From the NCBI GenBank assembly GCA_036023115.1, contig JAYKKT010000059.1, positions 4,573,501 through 4,637,500 of the forward strand: 64,000 nucleotides of DNA. The letters run 5' to 3'. Of this stretch, positions 11,528 to 24,500 are shown in pieces (the first letter of the stretch is position 1; each line of letters starts with the position of its first letter). A model generated the notes under the pieces. That model made no database searches and had not been told where the DNA came from. It worked only from the letters and a program-made list of their open reading frames with translations. The translations under genes and the position numbers were made by a program. The DNA is from Brasenia schreberi. Taxonomy: Eukaryota > Streptophyta > Magnoliopsida > Nymphaeales > Cabombaceae.

Positions 11528-14086
11528 AGATTCAGAAGAAACCATGATGCTTGTTTGGCTTAATTTATGCTTGTTTAAGGCTTGTTAAGTTAAATTAATA
11601 CAATTTTCTAGTTCACATTTAACCTTTTTCTCATTGAAATAATAAAGATTGGTTCTTGGTGGATCTTGCATATCAGTGTGCTCGCATCAGCCAATATGAG
11701 CTGAGCTCTGGCCTATTTGGCTTGAACAAAGGGCTGCCTTTGAACATGTTCGGACCAATTCTTTTCGTTGAGGATGAGTTATTGATAAGCCGAGCCACCA
11801 AGGCGAAGGCTCTTACTTTAGGCTCACCCGTATTACGAGCTCGGTCGGTCTCCGATAAGCCGAGCCATAAACACCCTTTCCTCTATTCATTTCACTCGTT
11901 TAGCAGCCCAACATTTTCACCATGTTTAGAACTATTAGATAAATAAGCATTCGGACCTGACTTCTTGGATCAGATTCCCCGACCCGATCCAATCTATTGA
12001 CTATTTGGGCACCATCTTTTCCAGGGATAAGAGAGAATGGATCAAGTTGTGCCCAAACTTTCAGTTTTCATAAAGGAGGATTTAGTCTAGAAAGGACTCT
12101 TAAAACTATGGATCGTGAATTGATCAGATCCGGGTCCGATTCATGCTTAGATTCTTGCATATGAAAAATCTGAAACTACATTAACGATGGCAATTGGGTG
12201 GATTGGGGATTACATACCTATACTCGGGTCCATACCCAAACCTCCCCCGTTTTTTGCCCACGGGTATGGGTGTTCTGTACTTTTAATTAAAATCAAATTA
12301 TCTATAAATTTAGTATAAATAATTTAATTTTTTAAAGTCAGATGATTCAAAATTTGAAAATTCAAAATTTGTGCATATTTTATACACTTACACATAATAT
12401 ATGTTTGTTCATTTGTGTGTTTATACATTATACACTTACACATAATAAATTAAGTCGGGAATTCCGACATTATTTTAGAATTTGCTGTGAAGTAGCACGA
12501 TTTGTCTATTAATTGGATGATGTCAGTCGGTTTGAATTCTTTTAAAGATCTGGGTTTCTTTAAAATCATCATTTCCTGAGAAAGATTTTCCCAGGAGAGT
12601 GGTGTGAAGCAGTTTCCCCTAGAAAAGCTGGATTTGGATTGAAAGATCATTTGAATGCCAAACACCTGACCGAACTTTCTCTCTTGGCATGTTTGTCTCA
12701 GCACTAAGAAAAACTTTCTTGGGAAAGGACCTCTTTCATGTTTGTTTCAGCACTAACTTCCCACCTTTGTCTCATGAAATTTTCAAATCCAACTGAAACC
12801 TAAATTGGCTTGGAAAAAAACCTGAATCAAACTTGAAACTGGTAAAACTGAAACCAAACTTAAACACGAAACGAAGGGAGCAGTTCAGTCTGGGGTGTTT
12901 GATTGCAAGGTCGAGAGTACAGTACCTGAACATTAATTCCAAATCCAACCGCTCACCGCTCAGACAGGCTCCGAGGGTGGGAATAGTAATAAGATAAAAA
13001 GACCTACTTTTTACTGCACGTCAAGGCATGTTTGACACTATTCATTTTGCCAGTTCTCAGATAAATCTGTGCCTTCCATCCTTGAATCCAACGGCTCAAC
13101 ACTTTCCTCATTGGGTCTTGCTTGCGAGCTTTCTCACAGCATTATTTTTCACCCTGGTCCGCATTGGTCAAAGGCTAATCCTGTCCAAAACCAGAGTATA
13201 GGGCCCACCCGCCCCGGCAGGTTTGCCCGGAGCCGGGGGTGCCTGAGTGGGCCCACAACGTGTGGGACCCTTTCCCTCCACGAACCTTCGAGTCTCAGGT
13301 TCGGGAACCGGACCACGAATTCAAATATTTTCGAACGTTAGGGGCTCAAGCACCGACCGAGTTACTAAAATGCCATTAGCCTTTTATTAATATCCCACCC
13401 TTTTATTAAGGACCGAAAAAGCCCTTCACTTTAACAATATGGCTCAGGAAAAGAGAGTATGTTAGCCATCGAACCACCTTTCTGGCTCGTGTGACTCAAT
13501 GGTGTTCTGGTAATATCAGTCTAGATTGAATATGAAATTTTACAGTTGGGTGTTGAGTTTGTTTGTTTATTTTTAAAATTAGGGAAAATAGGGCTTTATT
13601 ACATAATATAAATGTGCATAAATTACGAATTAATAACGCCTGAAGTTGAAATCCCGCCATTTTCATTTTCAAAAAATATAATTACTGGCACAGTTGATCG
13701 AGCTTGATTATGATCATAAGTAATGAATGATCTAACTTGACCGAACATGAGCTGGATTTTCATCTGTTCGAGCTAATACTAACATTGCATGTTCAGTTCG
13801 GCTCGTATTAGTTCATTTAGTTAAATGTATAAAACTTTTATGTAGACATATTTAAGGCCCATTAGGTCGTAGCTCAAGTTTATTATGGACTTCAAATTTT
13901 ATAATGAACTTTTTGTTGTAAACTTTATGAGAATTTTGTTGGGGAGTCCATAAATAAGGATTTTAGACATAATAAAATAATAAAGTAAAATAAAGATCTC
14001 TACGTTTTCACCGAATGTTGAACCAATTACAAAGATGGGTTATTGTATCGTAAACATATATAAGTAAGGAAGCTAGTAATTGCTAT
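10944..14086. other. intergenic, no gene seen
   Basis: No coding exons were recognised. It contains a composite (AC)n(AG)n tract at about 11480-11527, a GAGCTC/CGAGCC-rich stretch near 11690-11870, a similar one near 13690-13830, and a moderately GC-rich stretch around 13080-13330 whose open frame has no family resemblance. Confidence 0.4.
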
Positions 14087-14346
14087 ATTAACATGCAAAT
14101 ATGATCAAAATTGGTTAAAGGTCTTCGCATATTCAACATGAACGGATACAAGATACAACAACAACGAAGCCTTTTCCCATACTAGATGGGGTCGGCTACA
14201 TGGATTCTTTGTTTCCACAGATCCCATGTAGCCGACCCCGTCTAGTATGGGAAAAGGCTTAGTTGTTGTTGTTGTTGTATCTTGTATCCGTTCATGTTGA
14301 ATATGCGAAGACCTTTAACCAATTTTGATCATATTTGCATGTTAAT
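14087..14346. repeat. long near-perfect palindrome built on a LINE tail
   Basis: The left arm 14087-14203 and right arm 14224-14346 are reverse complements over about 117-123 bases with a 20-base loop. The inner half of each arm is the conserved LINE 3' terminus with its GTT repeat (five units on the right, fewer on the left). The outer half is unrelated unique sequence. A 26-base piece of that outer sequence occurs a third time at about 14359-14384. This fits a LINE-tail insertion followed by inverted duplication of the insertion together with its flank. Confidence 0.9.
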
Positions 14347-14582
14347 GGAAATGAACATATTGAACATGAACGGATACAAGATAATGGAATTAATTTAGGA
14401 TCGTAAACCTTACATTAACAAGTAAAATGACAGAGTTAGTAGAGATCATCATTAGGAGAAGGACCCATGTTTTACGCATTCAAGATAAGAAGTGGATAGT
14501 TAAAAAAGTGAATGGAGATTTCAAACACAAGAATTATATTATAGTATTTAAGAAAAGGAAAAACTCTATTATGAGAACCACA

Positions 14583-14587
<5 letters not shown>

Positions 14588-14667
<80 letters not shown>
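14588..14667. repeat. (TA)n microsatellite
   Basis: An uninterrupted run of about 40 TA units. Confidence 0.95.
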
Positions 14668-14671
<4 letters not shown>

Positions 14672-16960
14672 GTGTATATGTATTTTAATTTAATTTTTAT
14701 TTATGCTTCTTGTTTGGTTTCGGGTGGTTTAAGCCTCAAATGGGAGCCACCGGTACTCTTACGAATCAAGGTATGGGAGAACCGGAACTGACCATGTATT
14801 CGTTGCTATTGATCACAAGTTCAATACCCAGGGTCGGATTCATATAAGGTTTTGCCTTACTCCAGATAACCAATCAAAAAAAGAAGAAGAAGAAGCAGAC
14901 CCACATTTAGCATATTCAAATACTCAAATTTTCAGTAGGAATTGAATTAACCTCCCTCAAAAAAATTAAAATGCACGCGCACGCGCACGCACACACACAT
15001 GAAGCATTCTCTTATCGGAAGTGTGTGTTTTCAGACCGTTGGATGAGCCGGTCAACAAATTATGACCTTTTATCGTGGAAGTCATGAATCTGCCATAAAA
15101 TTGGAGGTGTTTGATTACGAAGCGTGGGAGTCACACGGTCGGTTCCAAGCCGGTTTGGCGGTTTCAACTAGAACCGAATTGGGTCATGAGTTGGTTGAAT
15201 CCAGAACCAGTGAAACCGGTGGTTTCAAATTGTTGGTTCCAATTTTTTATTTTCCTATAATTTTAAATCTTTTTTTAAAAATTACAAATTTCTGGTGGTT
15301 CCAGACTCAAACTAGAACCGACCTCAAACCGATTCGATTACGGTTCCAAATTTTGAACTAATGGAAATGTACTTGGCACCCAAGAATACACAAAGACGTA
15401 TATAACGATATCATGATCTTAATCCATTTTGTTTAACATGATGCAAATCTAATCCACCTTAAATTGCTTATTATCAGCAAAAGGTTGATGTATTAGATAC
15501 ACTTAAATTGTTCAAACAACTTTAAAACGATTAATGCAATAATACAGCATTATATATTTGGTATTTTATTTTATTTATATTTATAAAATGGTAATAAATG
15601 CCAGTTTGGGATGATCTAGCTGGTATCTCCATCCTCTTTCAAAATTGGGTGTTTCAAAAATACAATATTTCATCTCAAATTTAATACTTGTGGGCCTTTT
15701 CATGTAAGAACAGGTAAAAAAAAAGATATTTGAGTAGCGAAACAAGTGAGCTGAGCTACTGATGAGCTATGAGAGTTCGGCTCGAGAAAAACTCCAACTC
15801 GACTCGATCTTTTCGATCGAGGGCCTAATTGAATTTTAGGAGCGTACTTATGCTTGAGCTGAAGCCTGAAGATCGAAGGTTGACGCTCATTTGGTTTGAG
15901 CCCGAGTAGAATATCTTCTTAATGAGTTGAGTCGAGCTTGTTGGCTTGATTATACCCCTCTATACGACTCAACCCCTAAAAGACATGTGGAGAAAGGTAT
16001 GCGGCGAACCATACTTCAAAACAGCAAATCAACTATATATAATAACATTGTTCTTCTTATTCTTAAAAAAACTTTTAAACTTTTTAAATTATACTCATAC
16101 CACGGAAAATCAAATAGTGATACAAGAGTAACCAATATCATTATTGCACAGGAGACAATTTTCTTATATATATATATATAAAGAAAGAGATTAGATTTAC
16201 AAGGAGCCGGTTTTCCTATATATATTTATAAAGAGAGATTAGATCCTTATGTATACACAGTTATACTCATCGACTTTTACATGAGTACAATAAAATTATC
16301 TTTAGTGTTCTCAAATACTATTATAACTTTTCAATTGATGCTCTTAATCTTAAAAGTAGGAATACTAGATTTTGTGTACCAATACACTAAATTTGGATAA
16401 AAAAGATCAAATGCTCGTACTATTAAAAGTAAGGAGACTTGATTTTGTGTACCAATACACTAAATTTCAAAGATCAAATAAAGTATGTAAATATACTTGT
16501 TTTCTTGGAAATTTGAAAAAATATTTTCAAGTTCATATGTGTATTGATATATCATCTTGATAGCATACCTCAATTTTCTTTATTTTTTCTCTCATTTAAA
16601 ATTTCAAAAATAAATGTGAAAAGCTATCAACCAAATATATATATATATATATATCTTATATAAGAGAGAGTTGTACGAGAGCCATTATTTGTCCAACCAA
16701 TCGTACGGTGATAATAAAATTGTTTATTTTATATTATATTTAATACATATTATTTGCATTAAATATCATCTTGGCTCGTCCGTACGATTGCATGAACTAT
16801 AAAAATAATCTAGTAAAATCTGCCATAAAATGAGTAAAAAGATTGCCGTTCTATTTCATACACTTTGTCAAACCCGTACCATCTCTCAACGGCGTTCTCT
16901 ACCTCTGTTCGTGTATTTTCCCGAACCCGAAGCGTAGGTAAAATGACGATACTACCATAG
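14668..16960. other. intergenic, no gene seen
   Basis: It holds a GAACC/GGTTC-rich stretch (about 15080-15360), a GAGCTC-rich stretch (about 15740-15950), a tandem duplication of about 72 bp (two units near 16351-16480) and short (AT)n runs near 16165 and 16635. No coding exons were recognised. Confidence 0.4.
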
Positions 16961-17255
16961 AAACCTTACTTGATGCTTACTCGATTTCCTCGCCGATGTG
17001 GGACCCAGTCCCCGTCGAAAGCCAATTAGACGTCGATCTGCCCGTCCTCCAGCTCCGATTTTCGCCACGTGTCATTCAGAAACTTACTTGATGCTTACTC
17101 GATTTCCTCGCCGAGGTGGGACCCAGTCTCCTTCGAAAGCCAATTAGACGTCGATCTGTCCGTCCTCCAGCTCTGATTTTCGCCACGTGTAACTCTTAAA
17201 ACGTGTCAGCCAATGAAAAGTAGACGAAGCACCCGTGATACTCGGTGCCACGTGG
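16961..17255 (+). promoter_or_regulatory. tandem-duplicated promoter segment with three G-boxes
   Basis: A 118-119 bp unit is repeated head to tail (16961-17079 and 17080-17193) with few differences. Each copy has GCCACGTGT, giving G-boxes (CACGTG) at 17066-17071 and 17184-17189. A third, perfectly palindromic CCACGTGG lies at 17248-17255. CACGTG cores are bound by plant bZIP and bHLH factors (light, abscisic acid). The segment lies about 1.3-1.6 kb upstream of the kinesin start codon, so it may be the kinesin promoter. That assignment is inference. Confidence 0.55.
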
Positions 17256-18595
17256 ATAGTGCCGGAACGTAAGACTGAATTCTCTCCGACTTATTCAATA
17301 ATGACTCATCTGTCCCCTCTACAATCACCTAGTGAGGACGTGATCGTTATTTTTGGAAATGATGAAAAAATTTAAGTCAATTTTTTATGCATGTGTTGTT
17401 GGTGATTCCACCGAAAGGAAGTAAAGGAGCACGTCACTAATGAGGCGGTCAGCGTTTTACCAAATTGCCCTTAGTGAGCATGCAACTCACCTTAATCGAC
17501 GCGGGTTAATCACGAAAGAAAGGGGTAGAAGTAAAAAGGATACAACTACCACTTTGCTCAAATCTATATCGAAAATGCCAACCATGCCATCTGGGCCCAA
17601 CAAAGAAGTTTGTGGCGTTGGTTTTACGTAACCGTGAAGACAAAAGGACAGAGGATGAGTTGTTTGAGAAGTAGGGTATTTACGTAATTCCGTAAGAATT
17701 AGGTTCGTGTACTGAAGCTTGAGGTTAGGAACGAGGTTCGGATTTCGCTTTTGAAAGGCACGGAGAGTCTTACACTGAGTAGCGGAGAGCGGAAAAACGG
17801 CGACAAGAAGGCTGCAGAAATTGAAAGGAAAAGGAGGAAGGAAGACGACCGATCTTGTCTCATTCTTTCTAATTGTTTGATTTGGAAATCCTTAATTCAT
17901 CGTTTCCCGGGATCGCGGGTGATCTCTGATTTCGTCCGCCATTGACGAATTTTCGAGTTTTGAAGGAATTTCTCGTATTTGTCCGTCCCTTCTATCCGAG
18001 TTGTTCATCCCGAAAGGAGGGATATTCCTCGTGATCAGAAGCTCTAGATCGGGAGTGTTCCTCGATATCCGTGATTATTTCCTTTTTCGTTTCTCAAATT
18101 CTTGTCAAAGATAGAGATTTTTTCATCTCTGGTGTAGCGTTTCTTCCTTGGGATTGAGTTCGATTCTTTGTCGGGAATTCTTTTAAATTCGTTGTGTCTT
18201 TCGTGCTGTTTGATTTATAAACTTCCGTTTAGCATCCTCTCTGTTTTGTAATGTCTGGTCGGGGACCATTTTGTTTAGTAGATATAGGGAAGGATCTTCG
18301 TCGTTGATCTATGTGCTGGATGGTAACCGTCCGAAGCTTTGATATATAGGTAATTCAGCCTTCTCCAACCGCTAAACTCATGAGTTACTCTTGATTGAGA
18401 GTGTCTTTGTTCTTTCCGGCTACATTCTTCCGCTTCTCTCTCTCTCTCTCGCACACACACACACACTCTCGATCGTTTTTCGTCGGTTTGTCCATAAAGG
18501 AGTATCTTTCTTGCAAAATTTGACTCATATGAGTCTCGTGACGCTATAGGGTTCTCTGCTTTTCTACGCCCCGAAAGGACCCTCCGATTGAAAAA
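17256..18595 (+). other. probable kinesin 5' leader and proximal promoter
   Basis: No open exon is recognisable, but the CT- and T-rich stretches, the rise in GC content and the position directly upstream of the kinesin ATG suggest the transcription start and 5' leader lie here. A short CT then CA microsatellite is at about 18437-18466. The exact transcription start cannot be read from the sequence. Confidence 0.35.
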
Positions 18596-21500
18596 ATGGC
18601 ACCTGAGAGTATCTTTTCCTTCACGATGGACATGAATTCTGCGGATGGAGGAAGGTCATTCTGTGCTTCTCTGGTAGAAGATGTTCTTCAGCATCACAAG
18701 GCCGGGTTTAGTGATATTCTTGCTTCAAGAAGGGCAGAGGAGTCAGGTACTATAACCTTTTATTTCTCTCATCTTATCTATTAACGTGAATTCGTCAATA
18801 TTAACGTGAATAAATTTGCTTGCACAATCAACATGGCAATACTATGTCATCTTTGGGTCACTTCCGGGAAATGCGGTTGCAGCCTAGGGCTGTCAAAAGC
18901 GAGAAGCATAGGCAGTAATCCTGATACTGGTCGACTAGTTCTCAGTTTCATGTTCGAAATCTCTCAATATCATGAAGCGCGTCTTGGTTAATTACATTTT
19001 TTGTACTGAAACTCAAGGAGGACTTTCCGCTGCTGAGTGTGTGCCCACTAAACCGTGATAGCAGAAATTTTGAAGTCAAACCAGAATGATTCATGTATTA
19101 TCATCCTTGTCGGAATAGCCATGTTTTTGGATAGAAAACTATGAAATTGGTCGACGCTTTAAGCAAAAATTGTTTACCAAAAAGAAGCTCGTATTCCACG
19201 AACCTTGTTGCTGGTAAATCCGTCTTCATACTTTTCCTATTGAAAGTGGAGATGCATTTTGTTTTGAAACCACAGACTATGTACTCCTGCTAATTAAGAT
19301 AGCATAATCTCTCATATTTTGCTACTTTATCCTCTGACATAATATGTTTTTTTTTGTATTTTTTTTTTATTCAAGATTCTTATGTTTTCTTTAAAACTTT
19401 GAATGTTGTCTTCCCTCTCATGCATATCCGTTTGAAAATTTTCATTAGTAAAATTTAGGAGAAAGTGTCGTGAATATAGATGTTCAAATATATATAACAC
19501 GTTAAAATGAAATAAATGAAATTAATCAATTTTTCTTATTGATCTAGGCTTGGAGAAACTCCGCCCATGTAAGGGATCACCCTTGCATCGCCGGTCCCAA
19601 GCCCGGATAAAGGAGGAGGGTTGTGTTAGGCTTCCAATAACGTAAAACTTCGTCGGATTTTTATAACATGGATTACAAAAATTATGAGCATTCCTTTGGG
19701 GAGTCTCCACCTAGCGACATGCTGCAGAGCCCGAATGCAATAAGAAGTAAGCAAGGGCTACTATATTTTCGCCCGAATGTAGTTAATCAATTGCAGAGAG
19801 GGTTCCCACGTTATGGGTGGGTGTGGGTAAAGAAGTTAGTCCCGCTATATTGCCGCTCGAATGTAGTGAAATTTTTTTAGAGAGGGTCTCCGCATTTTAA
19901 TTATGGACGGATGCGGGGGGCAAGGAAGCTAATCCTAGATAATAAGATTCGTATTGGTTCTTGAAATATCGAAACATTATCAGATAAGCTAATGGAGGTG
20001 GTAGATACTATGATTCAGAGAAAGATTCATATTATATGTTTACAAGAGACAAAATGGGTTGGAGAAAAAGTAAAGGAGATAGAGGATAAAGGTTTTAAAT
20101 TATGGTACTCAGGTAAAGAAAAGGCTCAAAACAGAGTTGGTATTATCATAAATAAAGATTTAAAGGAGAGTGTAGTAGACATATGGCGACCGAATCATAA
20201 CATTGAAATTAGTGTTAGGAGCAGAGGTTTTGAATATAGTTTGTGCTTACGCACCCCAAGTAGGACTAGAAGATAGTATAAAAACAGTTTTTTGAGAAGA
20301 GTTAGATAAGGTGTTTCAAAAGATTCCACAAAGGGAGATGATTTGTTTAGGAGGAGATTTAAATGGACATGTCGGTAAAGAGGCATTAGGATATCAAGGG
20401 ATTCATGGAAACTTTGGTTTTGGGGATATAAACAAAGAAGGTAGGGAGATTTTAAATTTTGCTATGGCATTTGATCTCTTTATAGTCAATACAATCTTCA
20501 AAAAATGAGATGAACATTTTATTACTTATAAGAGTGGCTTATCACAAACACAAATTGATTACTTTATTTGTAGAAAAAAAGATAGGGCGTGTTGTAAAGA
20601 TTGGAAGGTAATTCCAGGAGAAAGCTTAACCACCCAACATCGACTTTTAGTTATGGATTTACAAATAAAAAAATGGACAAAGAAGAGAAGAGTGCATCGA
20701 GCTATTCAGACTAAATGGTTAAACCTCAAAAGTGAGAAAGAAGATATATTTAAACAGAAAGTCCTTCAAGGAGATGTTTGGAATTATGTTGGCACACCCT
20801 TTGATATGTGGAACAATATGGCTATACATATTAGGAAAGTGGCAAAAGATGTGTTAGGGGTATCTAAGGGAGGTGTACCGGCACAAAAAGAAGCTTGGTG
20901 GTGGAGTGAAGTAGTACAAAATAAAATCAAGGCAAAGAGGACATGTTACAAATTACATTATGCTAAGAAAACTAGTGAAGTGTGAAACTTTAGAAGCTTA
21001 TAAGAAAGCAAAGAAGGAAGCGAAAACGGCTGTTAGTAAAGCAAAAGCTAAGATTTGGGAGGACTTATATAAAAAACACAACTCAAAAGAGGGTGAAAGA
21101 GATATTTTTAGGATAGCTAGGGCTAGAGATAAGAAAACTAAAGATCTTAATTATGTTAGATGTATAAAAGACGAGGATGAAAAATTCTAGTGGCAAATGA
21201 TGATATAAGAAATAGATAGGAAAACTATTTTTATAAGCTTTTTAATGAAAATAAAGATGTTAGTATTAGTTTAGGAGATTTAGCCAAGTCAGAAAAGAAT
21301 ATAAACCACAATTTCTATCAATGTATTCAAAAGAATAAAGTCAAAGAGGCTCTTAAACATATGAAGGGTGGTAAATCGGTAGGACCAGATAATATTCCTA
21401 TAGAAGTTTGGAAAATACTAAGAGAAATAGGAATCACTTGGCTTACAAGACTATTTAATGAAATATGGAAAAACCAAAAGATGCCCGAGGAATGGAGAAC

Positions 21501-24500
21501 AAGTACACTTATACCCATATATAAGAACAAGGGAGACATTCAAAATTGTGCGAATTATCGAGGTATCAAGTTAATGAGTCATACTATAAAATTATGGGAA
21601 AGAATTATCGAACGTAGGTTAAGACAAGTATCAAGTACAACAGAGAACCAATTTGGATTCATGCCAGGCAGATCTACTATTGAAGCGATTCACCTTTTGA
21701 GACGTCTTATGGAACATTTTAGAGCATGATATTTATTGATCTAGAAAAAACTTATGATAGGGTACCGAGGGAGGTTCTTTGGAGAACTTTGAAAAAAAGA
21801 GGTATCTCATTGACATATATTAACCTTATAAGAGACATGTATGATGGTGCAAAAACATGTGTGAGGACTCATGAAGGAACGACAAACTTCTTTGAAGTTA
21901 ATATTGGGTTACATCAAGGATCAACTTTAAGTCCATACTTATTTATAATGGTGATGGATGAGTTAACAAAACATATTCAAGATGAAGTACCTTGGTGTAT
22001 GTTATTTGCAGATGATATTGTATTAGTGGAGGAGTCTAAGGAAAAAGTTAATAAAAAATTAGAACTATGGAGAGAAACATTACAAAGCAAAGGCCTCCGA
22101 CTTAGTAGAACAAAGACAATATATATGAAATGTAAGTTTGATCATTTGGTTACTTCAGAGGACATAGAAATTAAAATTGGTACACATTGCATTCCCCAAA
22201 AGGAAAGTTTTAAATACCTAGCATCAAATTTTCAGAGTGATGGAAGAATTGATGGAGATGTTACACATAGAATTAATGCTGGTTGGTTAAAATGGAGAGG
22301 AGAATTAGGTATCCTTTGTGATAAGAAGATACCATTAAAATTAAAAGGAAAATATTATAGAGCAGCAATTAAGCCTGCCATGTTTTATGGTTATGAGTGT
22401 TGAGTAGTTAATCATCAACATGTACAAAAGATGTCTGTGGCAGAAATGAAGATGTTGAGATGGATGAGTGGTCATACAAGAAAAGACCGTATACATAATG
22501 AGGTTATTAGAAATAAATTAGGAGTGACACCAATAGAGGATAAAATGAGAGAACATCGTTTAAGATGGTTTGGACATATAGAAAGAAGATCATAAGAAGA
22601 ACCAGTAAGAAGGTTAGAAAAACTAAATTTGGAAAGTATTAAAAGAGGTAGAGGACGACCACAAAAGTGTTGGAAAGAAACAATAAAGAATGTTTTAGCT
22701 TATTGGGAGTTAACTGCTAACATGGCACACGATAGGGATCTGTGGAAACAAAGAATCCATGTAGCCGACCCCATCTAGTATGGGAAAAGGCTTAGTTGTT
22801 GTTGTTGTTGATCTAGGCTTGGAGCATGGTTGACTGTTGAAGATGTAATTTTAATGAAAATCATTGCCACACTAATTATACATTTTCCTAATTATATGGA
22901 ACTAAAAATCTCAGATTAAGTCAGACTGTTGAAACAATAACGATGTGCATTGGTTACCAATTATTTACTGTGGAAATGCAGAAGCCAATGCTAACCTTGC
23001 CTATGTTAGCACTATTCAGACATTCTGAAAGTTGGACAACATCAAAATTCTCATTCTATTTGTGATGTTAGAGTCTCTGATACAATTAGTTGAGTACACA
23101 TTCCAACTTTTTAGTATAGTGTCACTGTAGTCCCTGATTCTTCTGGTTGATTCTAAATGATTTGTTAGTCTCTTGGTTGAAAAAATATTTTAACTTCTCC
23201 TACAGTGTCAAGAAGGCACCACGCCGCAACTTGGCTGAGAAAAATGGAGGGTCTGATAGGGTCGAGAGATTTGCCAACTGACCCATCAGAGGAAGAATTT
23301 CTCCTTGGGTTGAGGAACGGAATGATTCTTTGTAATGTACTTAATAAAGTTCAACCTGGTGCTGTTCCGAAGGTGAGAAATAGATGAATGAAAAATATTT
23401 GCTCTTCCCACTAAACTTTCTCTTTTTATGTTATTGGGTGCTAACGTTTTGGGTACTCGTTGATTGATGTTATGTTATTGGGTGCTAAAGTCTTGAGTAT
23501 TTGTTGATTGATGTTGTTTAGGTGGTGGAGAATCCCATCGATTCAGTTCATTTGTCTGATGGCGCAGCTTTGTCAGCATATCAATATTTTGAGAACGTGA
23601 GAAATTTCTTGGTTGGTGTTGAAGAGATGGGGCTTCCATCATTTGAAGCATCTGACCTAGAAAAGGTTTTATTTCTATTTAAGATGTGTGAGCTCATGAA
23701 GGTTTAATGATTCTGTAGTAGACATAAATCACGCGTTCATATTTTATATAAATAGAAGAACAGTTAAAAACACACTTTTCGATCTCAATAGCATACTATG
23801 TTAGAAAATTATAATAAGAGATCCCAAAATAGATTATTGGGGCCTTTCACAATTTGGTTTTATTTTAGTATTCTGATAAAAAAGCTCTCCGTTTTTCTCA
23901 TTTTCCTCCAAAAAAAAGTGAAAATTTTACAGCTATACTTCTCAACTTAATTGCTTTTTGTTTCTATTCCTATAACAAAACTTTATGGTGCTTAGTTACT
24001 TCCAGAACTTGGGTTTGATTTGTGACTTTTTAGGGTGGAAGCTGCGCAAAGGTTGTAAATTGCATTCTTGCTCTCAAATCCTATCATGAATGGAAACAAT
24101 CTGGAGCAAATGGAACATGGAAATTTGGAAGCTGCACGAAACTTCCAGCCCCTGGAAAATGTATTTTAAAGTTTGGAAAACACTCTGAGCCTTTCATGAA
24201 TACTTATAGAAACATGTCACAAGCTGAATCCAACACGATGTCTGGGCAAAATACTGGTGGATATTCAAATGGATTTTCAGTGGATCTTTCCATGGAATCT
24301 ACTAAAATGGTAGGTCAGTCATTTATCAATGCTTATATATCATTTTGTTTCGGTTTTCATACGAGGCATATACAATTTCTTTATTTAAGTCTCAAAACAT
24401 TATGATGTACAGGGTTCTTCTAATCACTCCCTTGATACTCTTGTTCGTGCTGCTTTGTCAGACAAGAAACCCGAAGAAGTTCCTACTGTAAGTTTACTTC

